From: Aureococcus anophagefferens
Taxonomy: Eukaryota > Sar > Pelagophyceae > Pelagomonadales > Pelagomonadaceae
DNA length: 64,000 bases
Direction of reading: 5' to 3'
NCBI RefSeq assembly: GCF_000186865.1
Contig: NW_008705568.1
Span: 1,017,513 to 1,081,512 of the forward strand
Below, piece after piece: positions 47,119 through 55,504 of the stretch. The notes under the pieces were generated by a model, which was given only the letters and a program-made list of their open reading frames with translations, had not been told where the DNA came from and did not search any database. The number at the start of each line of letters is the position of its first letter. Within the stretch, counting starts at the first letter, position 1. A program made the position numbers and the translations under genes.

Positions 47119-47906
47119 TCAGTCGCGGTTCATCTTCTCCGCCTCCGCGACCGCCGGCGCGCCGCCCTCCGTGAGGTTGATGCCCCCCGTGTGGGCGCCC
47201 GGCGCGTTCATGGCCTGGACCTGGGCCATGAGCTTCTCCGTGAAGGCGTGCGAGTCCTTGGTGCCGATCATGTAGGGGAAGGAGCAGCAGCGGATGCAGA
47301 GCGTGTAGGGGCAGCAGTCGCAGTAGTAGGGCGCGACCTGGGCAGGAAAAGGGTGATTAAAGTTCTCTTCAACATGAGTGTTCCGCGCGCGCGCGTTCCG
47401 GAAACAGCATTCATGCTTCGAGACCGTTCCGAGAGATGATCGCTCGTCCAAAAATCAGCCGAAACGAGTGGAAAACGGCCGAGATCGGAGCCTTTGAAGT
47501 TGGGAATTTCGCTCTCTTTTCCTGCCCTGGGCGCGACGGTCACGAGCTCGCCGTAGCAGGGCTTGTAGCAGCAGTCCCAGTAGCAGGCGCAGGGGATGCA
47601 GTAGAGGCAGTACATCGAGTCCTTGTACGACGTGAACTGCGGCTTGCAGAGGCCGAAGCACGTCGGCTTGAACGGGTTCATGTCGAGGTAGGTCTTGTGG
47701 ACGCTGTCGAAGGTGTCGCAGGTGAAGCACTGGTAGCAGGTCCGGTTCGTCTCGATGGAGTCCTCGTTGATGCGGTTGTAGTCCCGGCCCTTGGCGCAGG
47801 CGCAGCACGGCATGGGTAAGCAGCACCCCTCCGTCGGCTCGTGGTACGTGATGCGCGTCACGTTGGGGTCCGCGCGGAGGGGCAGGGTGCGCGCATCGCA
47901 GTCCAT
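47119..47906 (-). CDS. Cys-rich protein, tandem copy 2 (split by introner)
   Basis: Exons 47538-47906 and 47119-47337 (minus), 195 residues. MDCDARTLPLRADPNVTRIT, CCLPMPCCACAKGRDYNRIN, DMNPFKPTCFGLCKPQFTSY and CCYKPCYGELVT lead to the junction, then VAPYYCDCCPYTLCIRCCSF and MAQVQAMNAPGAHTGGINLT. The cysteine pattern is the same as copy 1. The junction ELVT/VAPYYC matches the uninterrupted ELVTVAPFYC of copy 1 exactly, which proves the splice sites by comparison. The function is unknown. Confidence 0.75.
47338..47537 (+). mobile_element. Introner, family B, present in only one of two paralogues
   Basis: Element 47338-47529 (192 bp) has terminal inverted repeats (CTGGGCAGGAAAAG at left; right end reads CAGGGCAGGAAAAG in complement) and the exact duplication GGCGCGAC (47330-47337, 47530-47537). 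The 200-nt minus-strand intron uses GT from the duplication and AG from the terminal repeat. The tandem paralogue keeps GGCGCGAC once, with no insertion. Confidence 0.95.
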
Positions 47907-48103
47907 GGTGGTGGTGGAACAGGCGGCGGATCTATAATGCTCGGGAACAGGCGGCGGATCTATAATGCTCCAATGGGCGTGTCCACGACGTCGTGTGGAC
48001 GCCAATCAGGCAGCCTTCCGAGTACCTGTATCCGAAAGCCAAGTCTGCGTTACCTCTGTATTGACCCCGAGCGGTTGACACACGGCGTCCAAAGCGCTGC
48101 GCG

Positions 48104-48847
48104 ATGGAGGACGTCCAGCTGCCGTCGCTCAAGACCCGGGACGCGCGCGAGTGCCTCGCGCGCTGGGGCCTCGCGGGCCTGCGCGTCGGGCGCTTCCGCT
48201 ACGAGTTCCAGGGCGACGTCGACGGGCGCAACGCCGCGGCCTTCGTCGCCGGGCTGCTCGACACGCCCGGCGTGCGCGCCTGGCTCAACGCCGAGGCGCC
48301 GGCCGACGCGGCCGTCGAGGCGACGCGGCTCGCGACGACGGCGACGTCCATGGCCCTCTTCGACCCGCTCGTCGAGTGCGCCGAAATCGCGCTGCCCGCG
48401 GGCGGCGCGCGCCAGTGCCCGGAGGTACGCCTCGGCGGCGTCGCCGTCGACGACGAGCTCCGCAAGTGGCTGCTCGTGACCGCGGGCTTCGGCGCCGACG
48501 ACGACGACGTCGACCCCGTGGAGTGCGCGGCCGCGGCCGTCCCCCGCGACGAGCTCCTCGCGCGGCTCTTCTCGCTGCTCGCCGTCGGCGGCGCGATGAG
48601 CCAGCCCGACTACGCGCTGGCGCCCTACCTCGACCTCGCCAAGGCCCTCTACCGCGACGTGGCCACGGTCTACCGGCGCGCGTCCGACGGCGAGGTCGCC
48701 ATCGCGACGAAGGCCTTCGCGGTCGCCGGGCCCGCGGCGTTCGCGCGGAACGGCGCGCACCCCCACGACGCGTGCCTCCTCCTCGTCGAGCCGAAGAAGC
48801 GCAGCGCGACGCTGCTCCACAGCGACGGCGGCGGCGGCGCCTGGTAG
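48104..48847 (+). CDS. CFAP300: CFAP300 (C11orf70-like) dynein-arm assembly protein
   Basis: 247 residues from ATG 48104. The full-length pattern fits CFAP300: LARWGLAGLRVGRFRYEFQG, SMALFDPLVECAEIALP, DELRKWLLVTAGFGADDDDV, RDELLARLFSLLAVGGAMSQ, PDYALAPYLDLAKALYRDVA and GEVAIATKAFAVAGP, ending with a basic/HSDG segment. In animals and algae it is a cytoplasmic factor needed to assemble outer and inner dynein arms. It ends 5 bp before the inverted-repeat unit at 48852. With CFAP418 in the same window it implies a motile flagellum at some life stage. Confidence 0.82.
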   Translation: MEDVQLPSLKTRDARECLARWGLAGLRVGRFRYEFQGDVDGRNAAAFVAGLLDTPGVRAWLNAEAPADAAVEATRLATTATSMALFDPLVECAEIALPAGGARQCPEVRLGGVAVDDELRKWLLVTAGFGADDDDVDPVECAAAAVPRDELLARLFSLLAVGGAMSQPDYALAPYLDLAKALYRDVATVYRRASDGEVAIATKAFAVAGPAAFARNGAHPHDACLLLVEPKKRSATLLHSDGGGGAW

Positions 48848-48964
48848 GGTCTAACATATCCCGCCGGCGGGATATGGTAAACGCCGCTTCAACAGGGACT
48901 TCACCCTCAAACCTTGCACTTCAACAGGGACCTCAACACAGCCGCTTGCCCTTCAAAAGGGACC

Positions 48965-49186
48965 TCAACACCGCCGCTCACGCCTCGCCGAGGACCTCTG
49001 ACGCGCCGCCCACGCCCTAGGGAGGGCGACCCGCCCCATGCCACGTGCCAGAAGCCCTCCAGAAGCCCTCCAGCCGGAGACGGCCGAGAAGACGGGCTCG
49101 CCGTCCTTCTCCTTCTTGCCAGTGGCCATGAAGCAGACGAACACGAGGGCGAGCGCGAGCAGGACGACGAGGATGATGACGGGCAT
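48965..49186 (-). CDS. Possible small single-pass membrane protein in left arm
   Basis: From ATG 49184-49186, MPVIILVVLLALALVFVCFM is a clean membrane helix followed by ATGKKEKDGEPVFSAVSGWR and an arginine-rich tail that runs through the inverted arm. Only the helix and a short charged tail look protein-like; the part inside the arm is probably not conserved. It could be a fragment captured by the element or chance. Confidence 0.3.
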   Translation of the reverse strand: MPVIILVVLLALALVFVCFMATGKKEKDGEPVFSAVSGWRASGGLLARGMGRVALPRAWAARQRSSARRERRC

Positions 49187-49309
49187 GCCCCAGCCCTCGT
49201 TCTGAGCAACGCTGTATGCGAGTGTTGCTCCGGAGTGCTCCGCTTTTGATGAACAAAAAGGTGCAACTTGACTTCAAGGCGAAGGAGTAGTCGGCGACTG
49301 GGCGGCGCG

Positions 49310-50551
49310 ATGATGGGCCCATGGCGTGCGGTGCTGTTCTTGGGAGTGCTGCGGCGGTCGTTGGCGTTTTTTGGACCGGCGCGCCGTGATAAAAAAAATC
49401 TTGTCATGGCGCTGCGAAGTCGTGCCTCGGACTTGCTGTACAACGACCACCAAGAGGCGATGGCGAGGTGCGCGGAGGACGAAAAGGTGTTGCTCGGGCC
49501 GAACGCGGCATCGTTCACGGCGTTCAAAGAGGGCGACGGCGCACCGAAAAAGAAGACAACGTCGACGAAGCGGGGCTCGGGCTTCAAGGCGCAGAAGCCG
49601 GTGGCTGCGGCGGAGACGAGGCCGCGCGTGGCGGAGACGGCGGCGGCGCAACGGCGCGTGCTGAAGCGGGACGGGTGCGTGCGCATCGCCGCGGCGCTCG
49701 ATCCTAGTACCGCCGCGGCGCTCCTTGACTGCGTCGTCAGCGAGGTGGCGCAGGTGAAGCTCGACGTCGAGTCCGCGCCCGAGACCGCGCGGGAGCGCTT
49801 CGGGTTGGAGCCCGAACGGCGGCGGCGGTGCGTCGTGCTCCTCCCCCTCCTCGCTGCGGAGCTCTCCTCGACGCGGCCACCAGGTGAGCCCGACGCGATC
49901 GTGACCGCGTTGCGCGAGCTCCTCGGAACCGAAGTCGAAGCGTCGGAAGAAGAAGGCGTCGAAGTCGCCTCTTCTTCGGAGGGCTCGATCGGCGGGCTTC
50001 TGAGTGCGGTCTGCGGTGGCGACGGGGCGCCGCTCTACGAGCTCTGCGCGCTCGTCACCGAACCGGGCGCGCTGCGGCAGACGGTCCACGCCGACACGCC
50101 GCACCAGGAGCACTCGCCGCTCTACGCGGCTTTCGTCGCGCTGCAGGCGGTGACGCTCGAGATGGGGCCCACCACCTTCTTGCCCAGGACGCACACGTAC
50201 AAGTCGGGCGCCAAGGAGCGCTTCGAGCGCGGCTCGGACGCCAAGGCCGCGATGCTCTCCACGGCGCCGAGCTCGCTCGCGATCTGCGACGCGGGCGACG
50301 CTTTCGTCTTCGACATGCGCGTGCTCCACGCCGGCGCGGCGAACGAAGGCGACCCCGACAGCGCGCACGGCGGCGCGCGCGCGCTCTTCAACCTCACCTT
50401 CCGCAACAGAGCCGCGACGCGCAGCGTCGGCCACGTCGGCTCGCTCCTCGCGCGGTACAAGTCGCACCCGCCCACGCTCGCCGAGTTGCGGCGCGAGCTC
50501 GGTGGCCCACGACCTTTCGAAGCCGAGCGGGAGGTCCCGAGCCGAGACTAG
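49310..50551 (+). CDS. Phytanoyl-CoA dioxygenase (PhyH)-like protein inside the inverted-repeat unit
   Basis: 413 residues from ATG 49310. The N-terminus MMGPWRAVLFLGVLRRSLAF is hydrophobic, possibly a signal or plastid leader. RRVLKRDGCVRIAAALDPST is the usual PhyH start. The iron site is read from RQTVHADTPHQEHSPLYAAF (HxD) and FDMRVLHAGAAN (distal His), with RALFNLTFRNRA giving the 2-oxoglutarate arginine; TLEMGPTTFLPRTHTY lies between. It should hydroxylate a small molecule or lipid using 2-oxoglutarate. Codon use is less GC3-biased in the first 150 codons than in neighbouring genes. A run of degenerate 9-bp repeats follows the stop. Confidence 0.75.
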   Translation: MMGPWRAVLFLGVLRRSLAFFGPARRDKKNLVMALRSRASDLLYNDHQEAMARCAEDEKVLLGPNAASFTAFKEGDGAPKKKTTSTKRGSGFKAQKPVAAAETRPRVAETAAAQRRVLKRDGCVRIAAALDPSTAAALLDCVVSEVAQVKLDVESAPETARERFGLEPERRRRCVVLLPLLAAELSSTRPPGEPDAIVTALRELLGTEVEASEEEGVEVASSSEGSIGGLLSAVCGGDGAPLYELCALVTEPGALRQTVHADTPHQEHSPLYAAFVALQAVTLEMGPTTFLPRTHTYKSGAKERFERGSDAKAAMLSTAPSSLAICDAGDAFVFDMRVLHAGAANEGDPDSAHGGARALFNLTFRNRAATRSVGHVGSLLARYKSHPPTLAELRRELGGPRPFEAEREVPSRD

Positions 50552-50672
50552 TCCGCCGCTTCCGCCGCTTCCGCCGCTTCCGCCGATTCCGCCGATTCCG
50601 CCGATTCCGCCGATTCCACCGTCGCTTCCGCCGCTTCCGCCGCTTCCGCCACTTCCGCCGCTTCCGCCGTGT
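50548..50672. repeat. Nine-base tandem repeat (CTTCCGCCG type)
   Basis: Starting at the stop of the PhyH-like gene, about thirteen copies of CTTCCGCCG or ATTCCGCCG with few variants. It is intergenic, inside the inverted-repeat unit. Confidence 0.85.
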
Positions 50673-51161
50673 ACGTATACCAGTAATTTAGTAGCTCCCG
50701 GTCGACTCTCTCTTGAAGAGGCAGCCTTTTGGAAAGCGGCGCTCTCCGGAGCAACACTCGAGCTCGCATACTTCAATGGCAGTACAGTCGTATCTACGGC
50801 TCGCGCGTTACGATCCCCAGCCTGAGCCGCGCGACGCGGGCAGCGTGGCGCCCCAGCCGCCGCCTGAGGCGCCGCGACGGGTCTCGGGGGCGGCGCCGCC
50901 CCAAGGGGTTTGGGGTATTTCGGCTCCGCGGAAGGGTTCTGGTGGGCTTCTGGCACGTGGTTTGGGGCGGGTCGCGCCCCCTAAGGCGTGGGCGGCGCGT
51001 CAGAGGTCGGTCCCCGGTGAGGCGTGAGCGGCGGTGTTGGGGTCCCTTTTGAAGGGCAAGCGGTGGTGTTGAGGTCCCTGTTGAAGTCCAAGGTTTGAGG
51101 TGGAAGCCCGGGTTGAAGCGGCGTTTACCATATCCCGCCGGCGGGATATGTTGGGTCGTAG

Positions 51162-53377
51162 TTAGGAGGGCGGCGCGCGGCTCGGGTCGCCGAGCGCGGC
51201 GAGCGCGATCTCGAAGGACGTCAGCGCGTAGCCGTCGACGCCGAGGAAGACGCGCTCGTCGCGGCAGAAGTGCTTCGCGAAGGCGACCTGGGCGTGGGGC
51301 GTCTCGATGCGCGCGTCGCGGACCGCCTCGCAGAGCGCGGGCATCAGGTCGTCGGACGCGACGGAGTCGATCTGCCGCTTCTCGAGCTCCTCCGCGAGGG
51401 CCTCGAGGGCGCCGACGAGCGCCCGGAGCTTCGCGCGCGCGCTGCGCTTCGCCGGCAGGGACCGCAGGTGGCGCACGGACGGCCGCGTCGGCTCGTCGCC
51501 GCCCGCCTTCGTCGGCGTCGCGGCGCGCGGCGGCGTCCGCGACGCCGCGGCGACGAGCGCGTCCGCGGCGCGCGACTCGGCCCGGAGCGCGTCGAGGACG
51601 AGGGCGTAGCGCACCTCCTGGCTCGCCCGCGGCTCGCCGACGGCGTAGACCGCGACCTCGTTCGGCGACGCGCCCCGCGGGCGCTCGCCGTCGTCGTCGC
51701 TGTCGTCGTCGTCGCCGAAGAGGGCGGCGTCGATGGACTCGAGGCAGGCCACCGTCGAGTCGGCGCGGTCCCCGAGGGGCGGGTGGAACTTGAAGACGGC
51801 CTCGAGGACGACGCGCGCGGCCAGCAGCGCGTCCGCGGCCGCGTCGTTGCCCCGGCGCACGCACGCGGGCGACTGCTCCGTGAGCACCTCGAACTCGACG
51901 TTGTCCGCGACGACGCTGCGCAGCGTGCCCGGCGCGTCGGCGAGGTGCACCTCGTGCTTCGCCTGGAGCTCGCCCGCGACGGCGCGCAGCGCGGCCCCCG
52001 GCGCCGTCGACGCGTCCCTCAACGCGCGGCGGCAGATCGCCGCGGCGACGGCGGCGACGGCCGACGCTGCCGGCTCGCGGCGCGCGCGCGCCGCCCGGCG
52101 CCGGAAGGAGAGGAGCGCGTCGTAGAGCGCGTCCGCGCGGCGCTCGCGGCCCACGCCGCGGTACCGCGCGTGCGGCGCCTGAAACGGGGCGATTCAACCT
52201 CGCTTCGACGCGCGCGCGCGCGTTCCAAACGAAAAACGCTCCGAGCGATGGTCGCTCGTCCGAACATCAGCCGAAACGAGCGGACGACGGCCGAGAGAGG
52301 AGGCACCCCTCGTCCCGCGCCGCGCGGCGCCTTCGCGGCGGCCCTGTTGGCCGCGTCGCGCAGGTCCGGCGCGTCGAGGGCGCCCGGCGGCGCCCGGGCC
52401 GCGGCGCGCGCCGCGTCCGCCGCCGCCGCGTCGAGCCGGCCCCGCTCGCGGCGGCCCGCGCTCTGCGGCGACGGCGCGAAGAGGCCGATGGCGAGGCGCT
52501 CGAGCTCGCGCTCGAGGATCGCCGCCTCCTCGAGCGACTGCTGCTGGTCGTCGAGCATGCGCGCCACGGGCTTGCCGCCCGCGGGCGTCGACGACGCGAG
52601 CTCGGAGTCGTCGTCGGCCGCCGCGGGCTCCGCGTTCTTGCGCCGCGGCGGCCGCAGGATGGGCAGGCGCCGCCCCTCGGGCGCGGGCTCGGACTCGAAG
52701 CGGACGTCGTGGAACGTCTCCAGCAACTCGCCGAGCGTCAGGTAGGCGTCCTCGCCCGTGGAGCTCCGCCCGAGGCGCGCGCGCCAGGGCGCGCCCGCGT
52801 AGTCGCCGCCGCACTCGAGCACGCACGCGAGCGTCCGGTCGCCGTCGGACGCGGCGAACGCGTCGCCCGCGGCCGGCGCGCGGCCGCTAGCCGTCGCCGC
52901 GACGCGGCGCCGGAGCTCGACGTAGCAGGCCTCGGCGCCGCGCTCCGTCCAGGGCGTCCAGACGTCGGCGAAGAGCGCCGCCGGCGCGTCCGTCGAGTTC
53001 ACGCGGACCTCGTTGTAGCGCTCGAGGAGCGCGCCTAAACTCAAATCCAACTTCTCGTCGCTGAACTGGCGCAGGGCCACGTTCGCCTTCGTCTTCTGGG
53101 TCCGCACGGTCGCGCGCCACTCGCCGCGGCCGTCGACGTCTAAAAGCGCCCAGTCGGCGAAGCCCACGAGCGAGTTGTGGAAGCACTGGATCTTGCATCC
53201 GGCGCGCGGCGCCTCGGGCGGCACGCCGCGCCGGATCTTGCCCGCGCGCCACGCCGACGCGACGTTGCTCCGCCGCACGAGCTCCTGGAGGCACACCTCG
53301 TCGCTCTCGAGGCTCCAGCGCTTCGTCGCGACGGGCGTCGCGACGACGGCGTCGACGCTGAGGACCGTCTCGGCCAT
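51162..53377 (-). CDS. VPS9-domain protein (putative Rab5-type GEF)
   Basis: Exons 52331-53377 and 51162-52178 (minus), 687 residues from ATG 53375-53377. Coding-like sequence continues upstream (DTQTLAAFDGPEDWRAAARA) and would reach AIAKADEVLLEG if one G is missing at the GCGGGGCC near 53495, so the true start is probably further out. The C-terminal region SVASDDLMPALCEAVRDARI, AFAKHFCRDERVFLGVDGYA, LTSFEIALAAL fits the end of VPS9 domains (D..P......A, GE.GY.LT.L..A), which exchange GDP on Rab5/Rab21. RVSKRW/LECGGDYAGAPWRARL-type N-terminal segments are not recognised. The introner at 52179-52330 joins AAKAP to HARYRGV. Confidence 0.65.
52179..52330 (+). mobile_element. Shortened introner, family B, in VPS9 gene
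   Basis: Duplication GCGGCGCC at 52172-52179 and 52324-52331 is exact. The element (about 144 bp) starts TGAAACGGGGCGATTCAACC and carries the core as TCGTCCGAACATCAGCCGAA. The right terminal repeat is eroded and GC content is raised relative to other copies. The intron is 152 nt, GC-AG, phase 0. The gene is antisense to the core. Confidence 0.85.
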
Positions 53378-53613
53378 GCCGTCGCTGCTCGCGTCGCTGA
53401 GGCTGTCGGAGAGGCCGCGCGCCCGGGCGGCCGCGCGCCAGTCCTCGGGGCCGTCGAAGGCAGCCAGCGTCTGTGTGTCCGGCTCGGCCCCGCGCCCTCG
53501 AGCAGGACCTCGTCCGCCTTCGCGATGGCAGCAGCTAGGCAATACGTCGGCGCTTGTGGCAATTTTCGCTTCAATATTTCTTCAACAATAATTGCTTGAG
53601 CTTTTTTACCGTC

Positions 53614-54583
53614 ATGGCCCGCCTCTGCGCGCTCGTGTTCATCACAAATGCCGCCGCGTGGACCGCGCCGCGGCGGCCAGCACCCTTACGAGACCGATGC
53701 ACGGCCTTGCGCGTCGCCAAGCGCGGCGACCGCGCCAAGAAGAAGGTCAAACTCAAGGACAAGGTCATCAGCGAGCCGCGGCCGGCGAGCACGGGCCGGC
53801 GCGTCGAGGACGCGCACTCGAGGACGTGGATCGACGGCGCCGAGGCGGCCTGGCTCGCGGCGGAGGGCGGCGACGCGGCCGGCGCCTTCGCGGACGCGCA
53901 AACGGACGCGTCCTACGGCGAGTGGCTCCGGCTCTCGTCGCCGTGGGCCATGGCCGCCGACGCGGCGCCGCCGGACCTGGACGCGGCGGCGGGCGCCGTC
54001 GCGGCGACGGAGCGCTGGTGCCGGTGGATCGCCGACGTGAAGCTCTGTCCCTGGGCGAAGAAATCGCTCGAGACGCCCGCGGCGTGCAAATTCGCCGTTT
54101 CGGACGCGGAGACGCCGGGCGCGTTCGCCGCCGACGTTTTGGCCGCGTCGCGGCGCGCGGCGGCGTCGGCCGCGGACGCGTCGGCGGGCATCGCCTTCGT
54201 CGTCGCGCCCAAATTCCTGCCGGACGACTTCGAGGCCTTTGCTGCTTTTCTCGAGGAGCTCGAGGACGACGTCGTGCCCGGCGCCGTGCCGGACGTCCAG
54301 GTCGCGGGCTTCCACCCGGCCTGGACCTTCGCGGGCCTCGACGACGACGACCCGCTGCGCGGCCGCGGCGCCCTCTTTTGTTTTCCTCCGAAACGCGCGT
54401 TCGACGCCCCGCAGGCACTTCGAGAAGCGCGCGCCGCACCCGACCGTGTCCGTCGTCAAATTCGCGGGCCTCGACGGCGCGGACTCGGCGCGCATCGGCG
54501 ACGACAACGCGGCGACGCTCGAGCGCCTCGGCCACGACGCGCTCCGCGCGGCCTTCGCGGGCTTCGCGCGTCGACGGCCCTAA
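53614..54583 (+). CDS. DUF1415 family protein, plastid-type leader
   Basis: Exons 53614-54353 and 54415-54583, 302 residues. The leader MARLCALVFITNAAAWTAPR resembles a plastid signal with an A/W junction. DUF1415 is recognised from WCRWIADVKLCPWAKKSLET, GIAFVVAPKFLPDDFEAFAA, PDVQVAGFHPAWTFAGLDDD and, after the intron, HFEKRAPHPTVSVVKFAGLD. The 61-nt intron (54354-54414) has a GC donor and joins DDDP to HFEKRAPHPT, matching the uninterrupted family pattern (DDPxNYxNRSPYPT). DUF1415 is mostly bacterial and without assigned chemistry. The gene is divergent from the VPS9 gene. Confidence 0.78.
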
Positions 54584-54646
54584 AGGAGCTCAGGCGCCGC
54601 GCCGCGCGGTCCCTAGCAAGGGCACGGAGGTGTACTTAGATGGCGC

Positions 54647-55504
54647 CTAGGCGGCGGCGAGCTTCGCGTGCTTCGCGGCGACGGCGTCGAGGGACTTCTG
54701 CATCGCGGCCTGGCTCATGAGCGCGAGGTCCGCGGTGGTCACGGCGCCCGCGGTGCCGTCGGCGAGCTTGGCGTTCCACTCGTCGACGGCGTAGAGGCCG
54801 CAGACGACCGTCGCCCGCTTGCCCGGCAGCGCGCAGTCGTGGGGCCAGAAGTCGTGCGTGCCGAACGCCGTGAAGCCGTAGACCGGCAGCTTGAGGTCGA
54901 TGGCGAGCTGGAAGGAGCCGCGGCGGTGGGCCATGCACTTCGTCGGATCCTTGCGGTTGATCTGGCCCTCGGGGCAGAACGTGAGCACGCCGCCGCCCGC
55001 GGCGACGTGCGCGCGGATCTTGGCGTTCACGGGCGCCTGCTTCTCCTTGTCGACGGAGAACTTGCCGGCCTCGTCGCGGAGGAAGTGGACGGGCTGGTGG
55101 CCCAGGCATTTGAAGATCGTCCCCGCGAGCGGCATCTTGAAGGCCTTGGCGATCATCAAGCTCTTCGCGCGCGCCATGACGTTGCGCGACGCCATGGCGC
55201 CGAAGAAGAAGCCGTCGAACTGCGACGCGTGGTTGATGATGACGACGCAGGACTCGTCCGGGATGAGCGCGTCCCAGTCCGCCTCGCTCGGCTCGTCCTC
55301 GATCGTGAGCCAGAAGGAGCAGCGGAGGAGGGTCCGGAGCAGGAGCCGGCACGCGTAGAGGGACCAGCGCTCGCCGCGCCGCCGGTTCCCGAAGCTCGCG
55401 AGGTGGAAGGCCTTGCAGCTCGAGAAGAGCGCGAGGCCCACGGGCACGGCGGCGAGCGCGAACGCGTAGTTGCCGCGCGTCAGCTGGCCGCCTCCTTTGG
55501 GCAT
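54647..55504 (-). CDS. 1-acyl-glycerol-3-phosphate acyltransferase (PlsC) family
   Basis: 285 residues from ATG 55502-55504. One or two N-terminal membrane segments (YAFALAAVPVGLALFSSCKA; LLLRTLLRCSFWL) precede the PlsC domain: CVVIINHASQFDGFFFGAM with the NHxxxxD catalytic motif, MIAKAFKMPLAGTIFKCLGH, GGVLTFCPEGQINRKDPTKC with the PEG-type block, and QLAIDLKLPVYGFTAFGTHD. It should transfer an acyl chain to a lysophospholipid in the ER or plastid envelope. Specificity is not readable. A charged tail ends the protein. Confidence 0.85.
   Translation of the reverse strand: MPKGGGQLTRGNYAFALAAVPVGLALFSSCKAFHLASFGNRRRGERWSLYACRLLLRTLLRCSFWLTIEDEPSEADWDALIPDESCVVIINHASQFDGFFFGAMASRNVMARAKSLMIAKAFKMPLAGTIFKCLGHQPVHFLRDEAGKFSVDKEKQAPVNAKIRAHVAAGGGVLTFCPEGQINRKDPTKCMAHRRGSFQLAIDLKLPVYGFTAFGTHDFWPHDCALPGKRATVVCGLYAVDEWNAKLADGTAGAVTTADLALMSQAAMQKSLDAVAAKHAKLAAA

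Larger units (their letters stand above)
48852..51152. mobile_element. Inverted-repeat-bounded unit carrying a PhyH-like gene
   Basis: About 2.3 kb bounded by inverted arms of roughly 220 bp (48853-49070 and 50935-51152). Each arm begins with a perfect 22-bp palindrome whose half-site is CATATCCCGCC (48855-48876 and 51129-51150). GGGTC occurs immediately outside both ends (48847-48851, 51153-51157), a possible target duplication. A second inverted patch (AGTGTTGCTCCGGAG) is at about 49214 and 50745. Inside the arms the unit CTTCAACAGGGACCTCAACA is repeated imperfectly. The interior carries one large gene and no transposase, so the unit looks like a non-autonomous element with cargo or an inverted duplication around a gene. 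Confidence 0.6.

Noticed and set aside
50548..50672. Regular short repeats as a CRISPR array
   Set aside because: The unit is 9 bp with no spacers, in a eukaryotic genome; it is a simple tandem repeat.
49274..50956. 560-codon minus-strand frame opposite the PhyH-like gene
   Set aside because: It is antisense to a gene with a complete iron site and carries a GGSGGS-type repeat only because the 9-bp tandem repeat is read backward.
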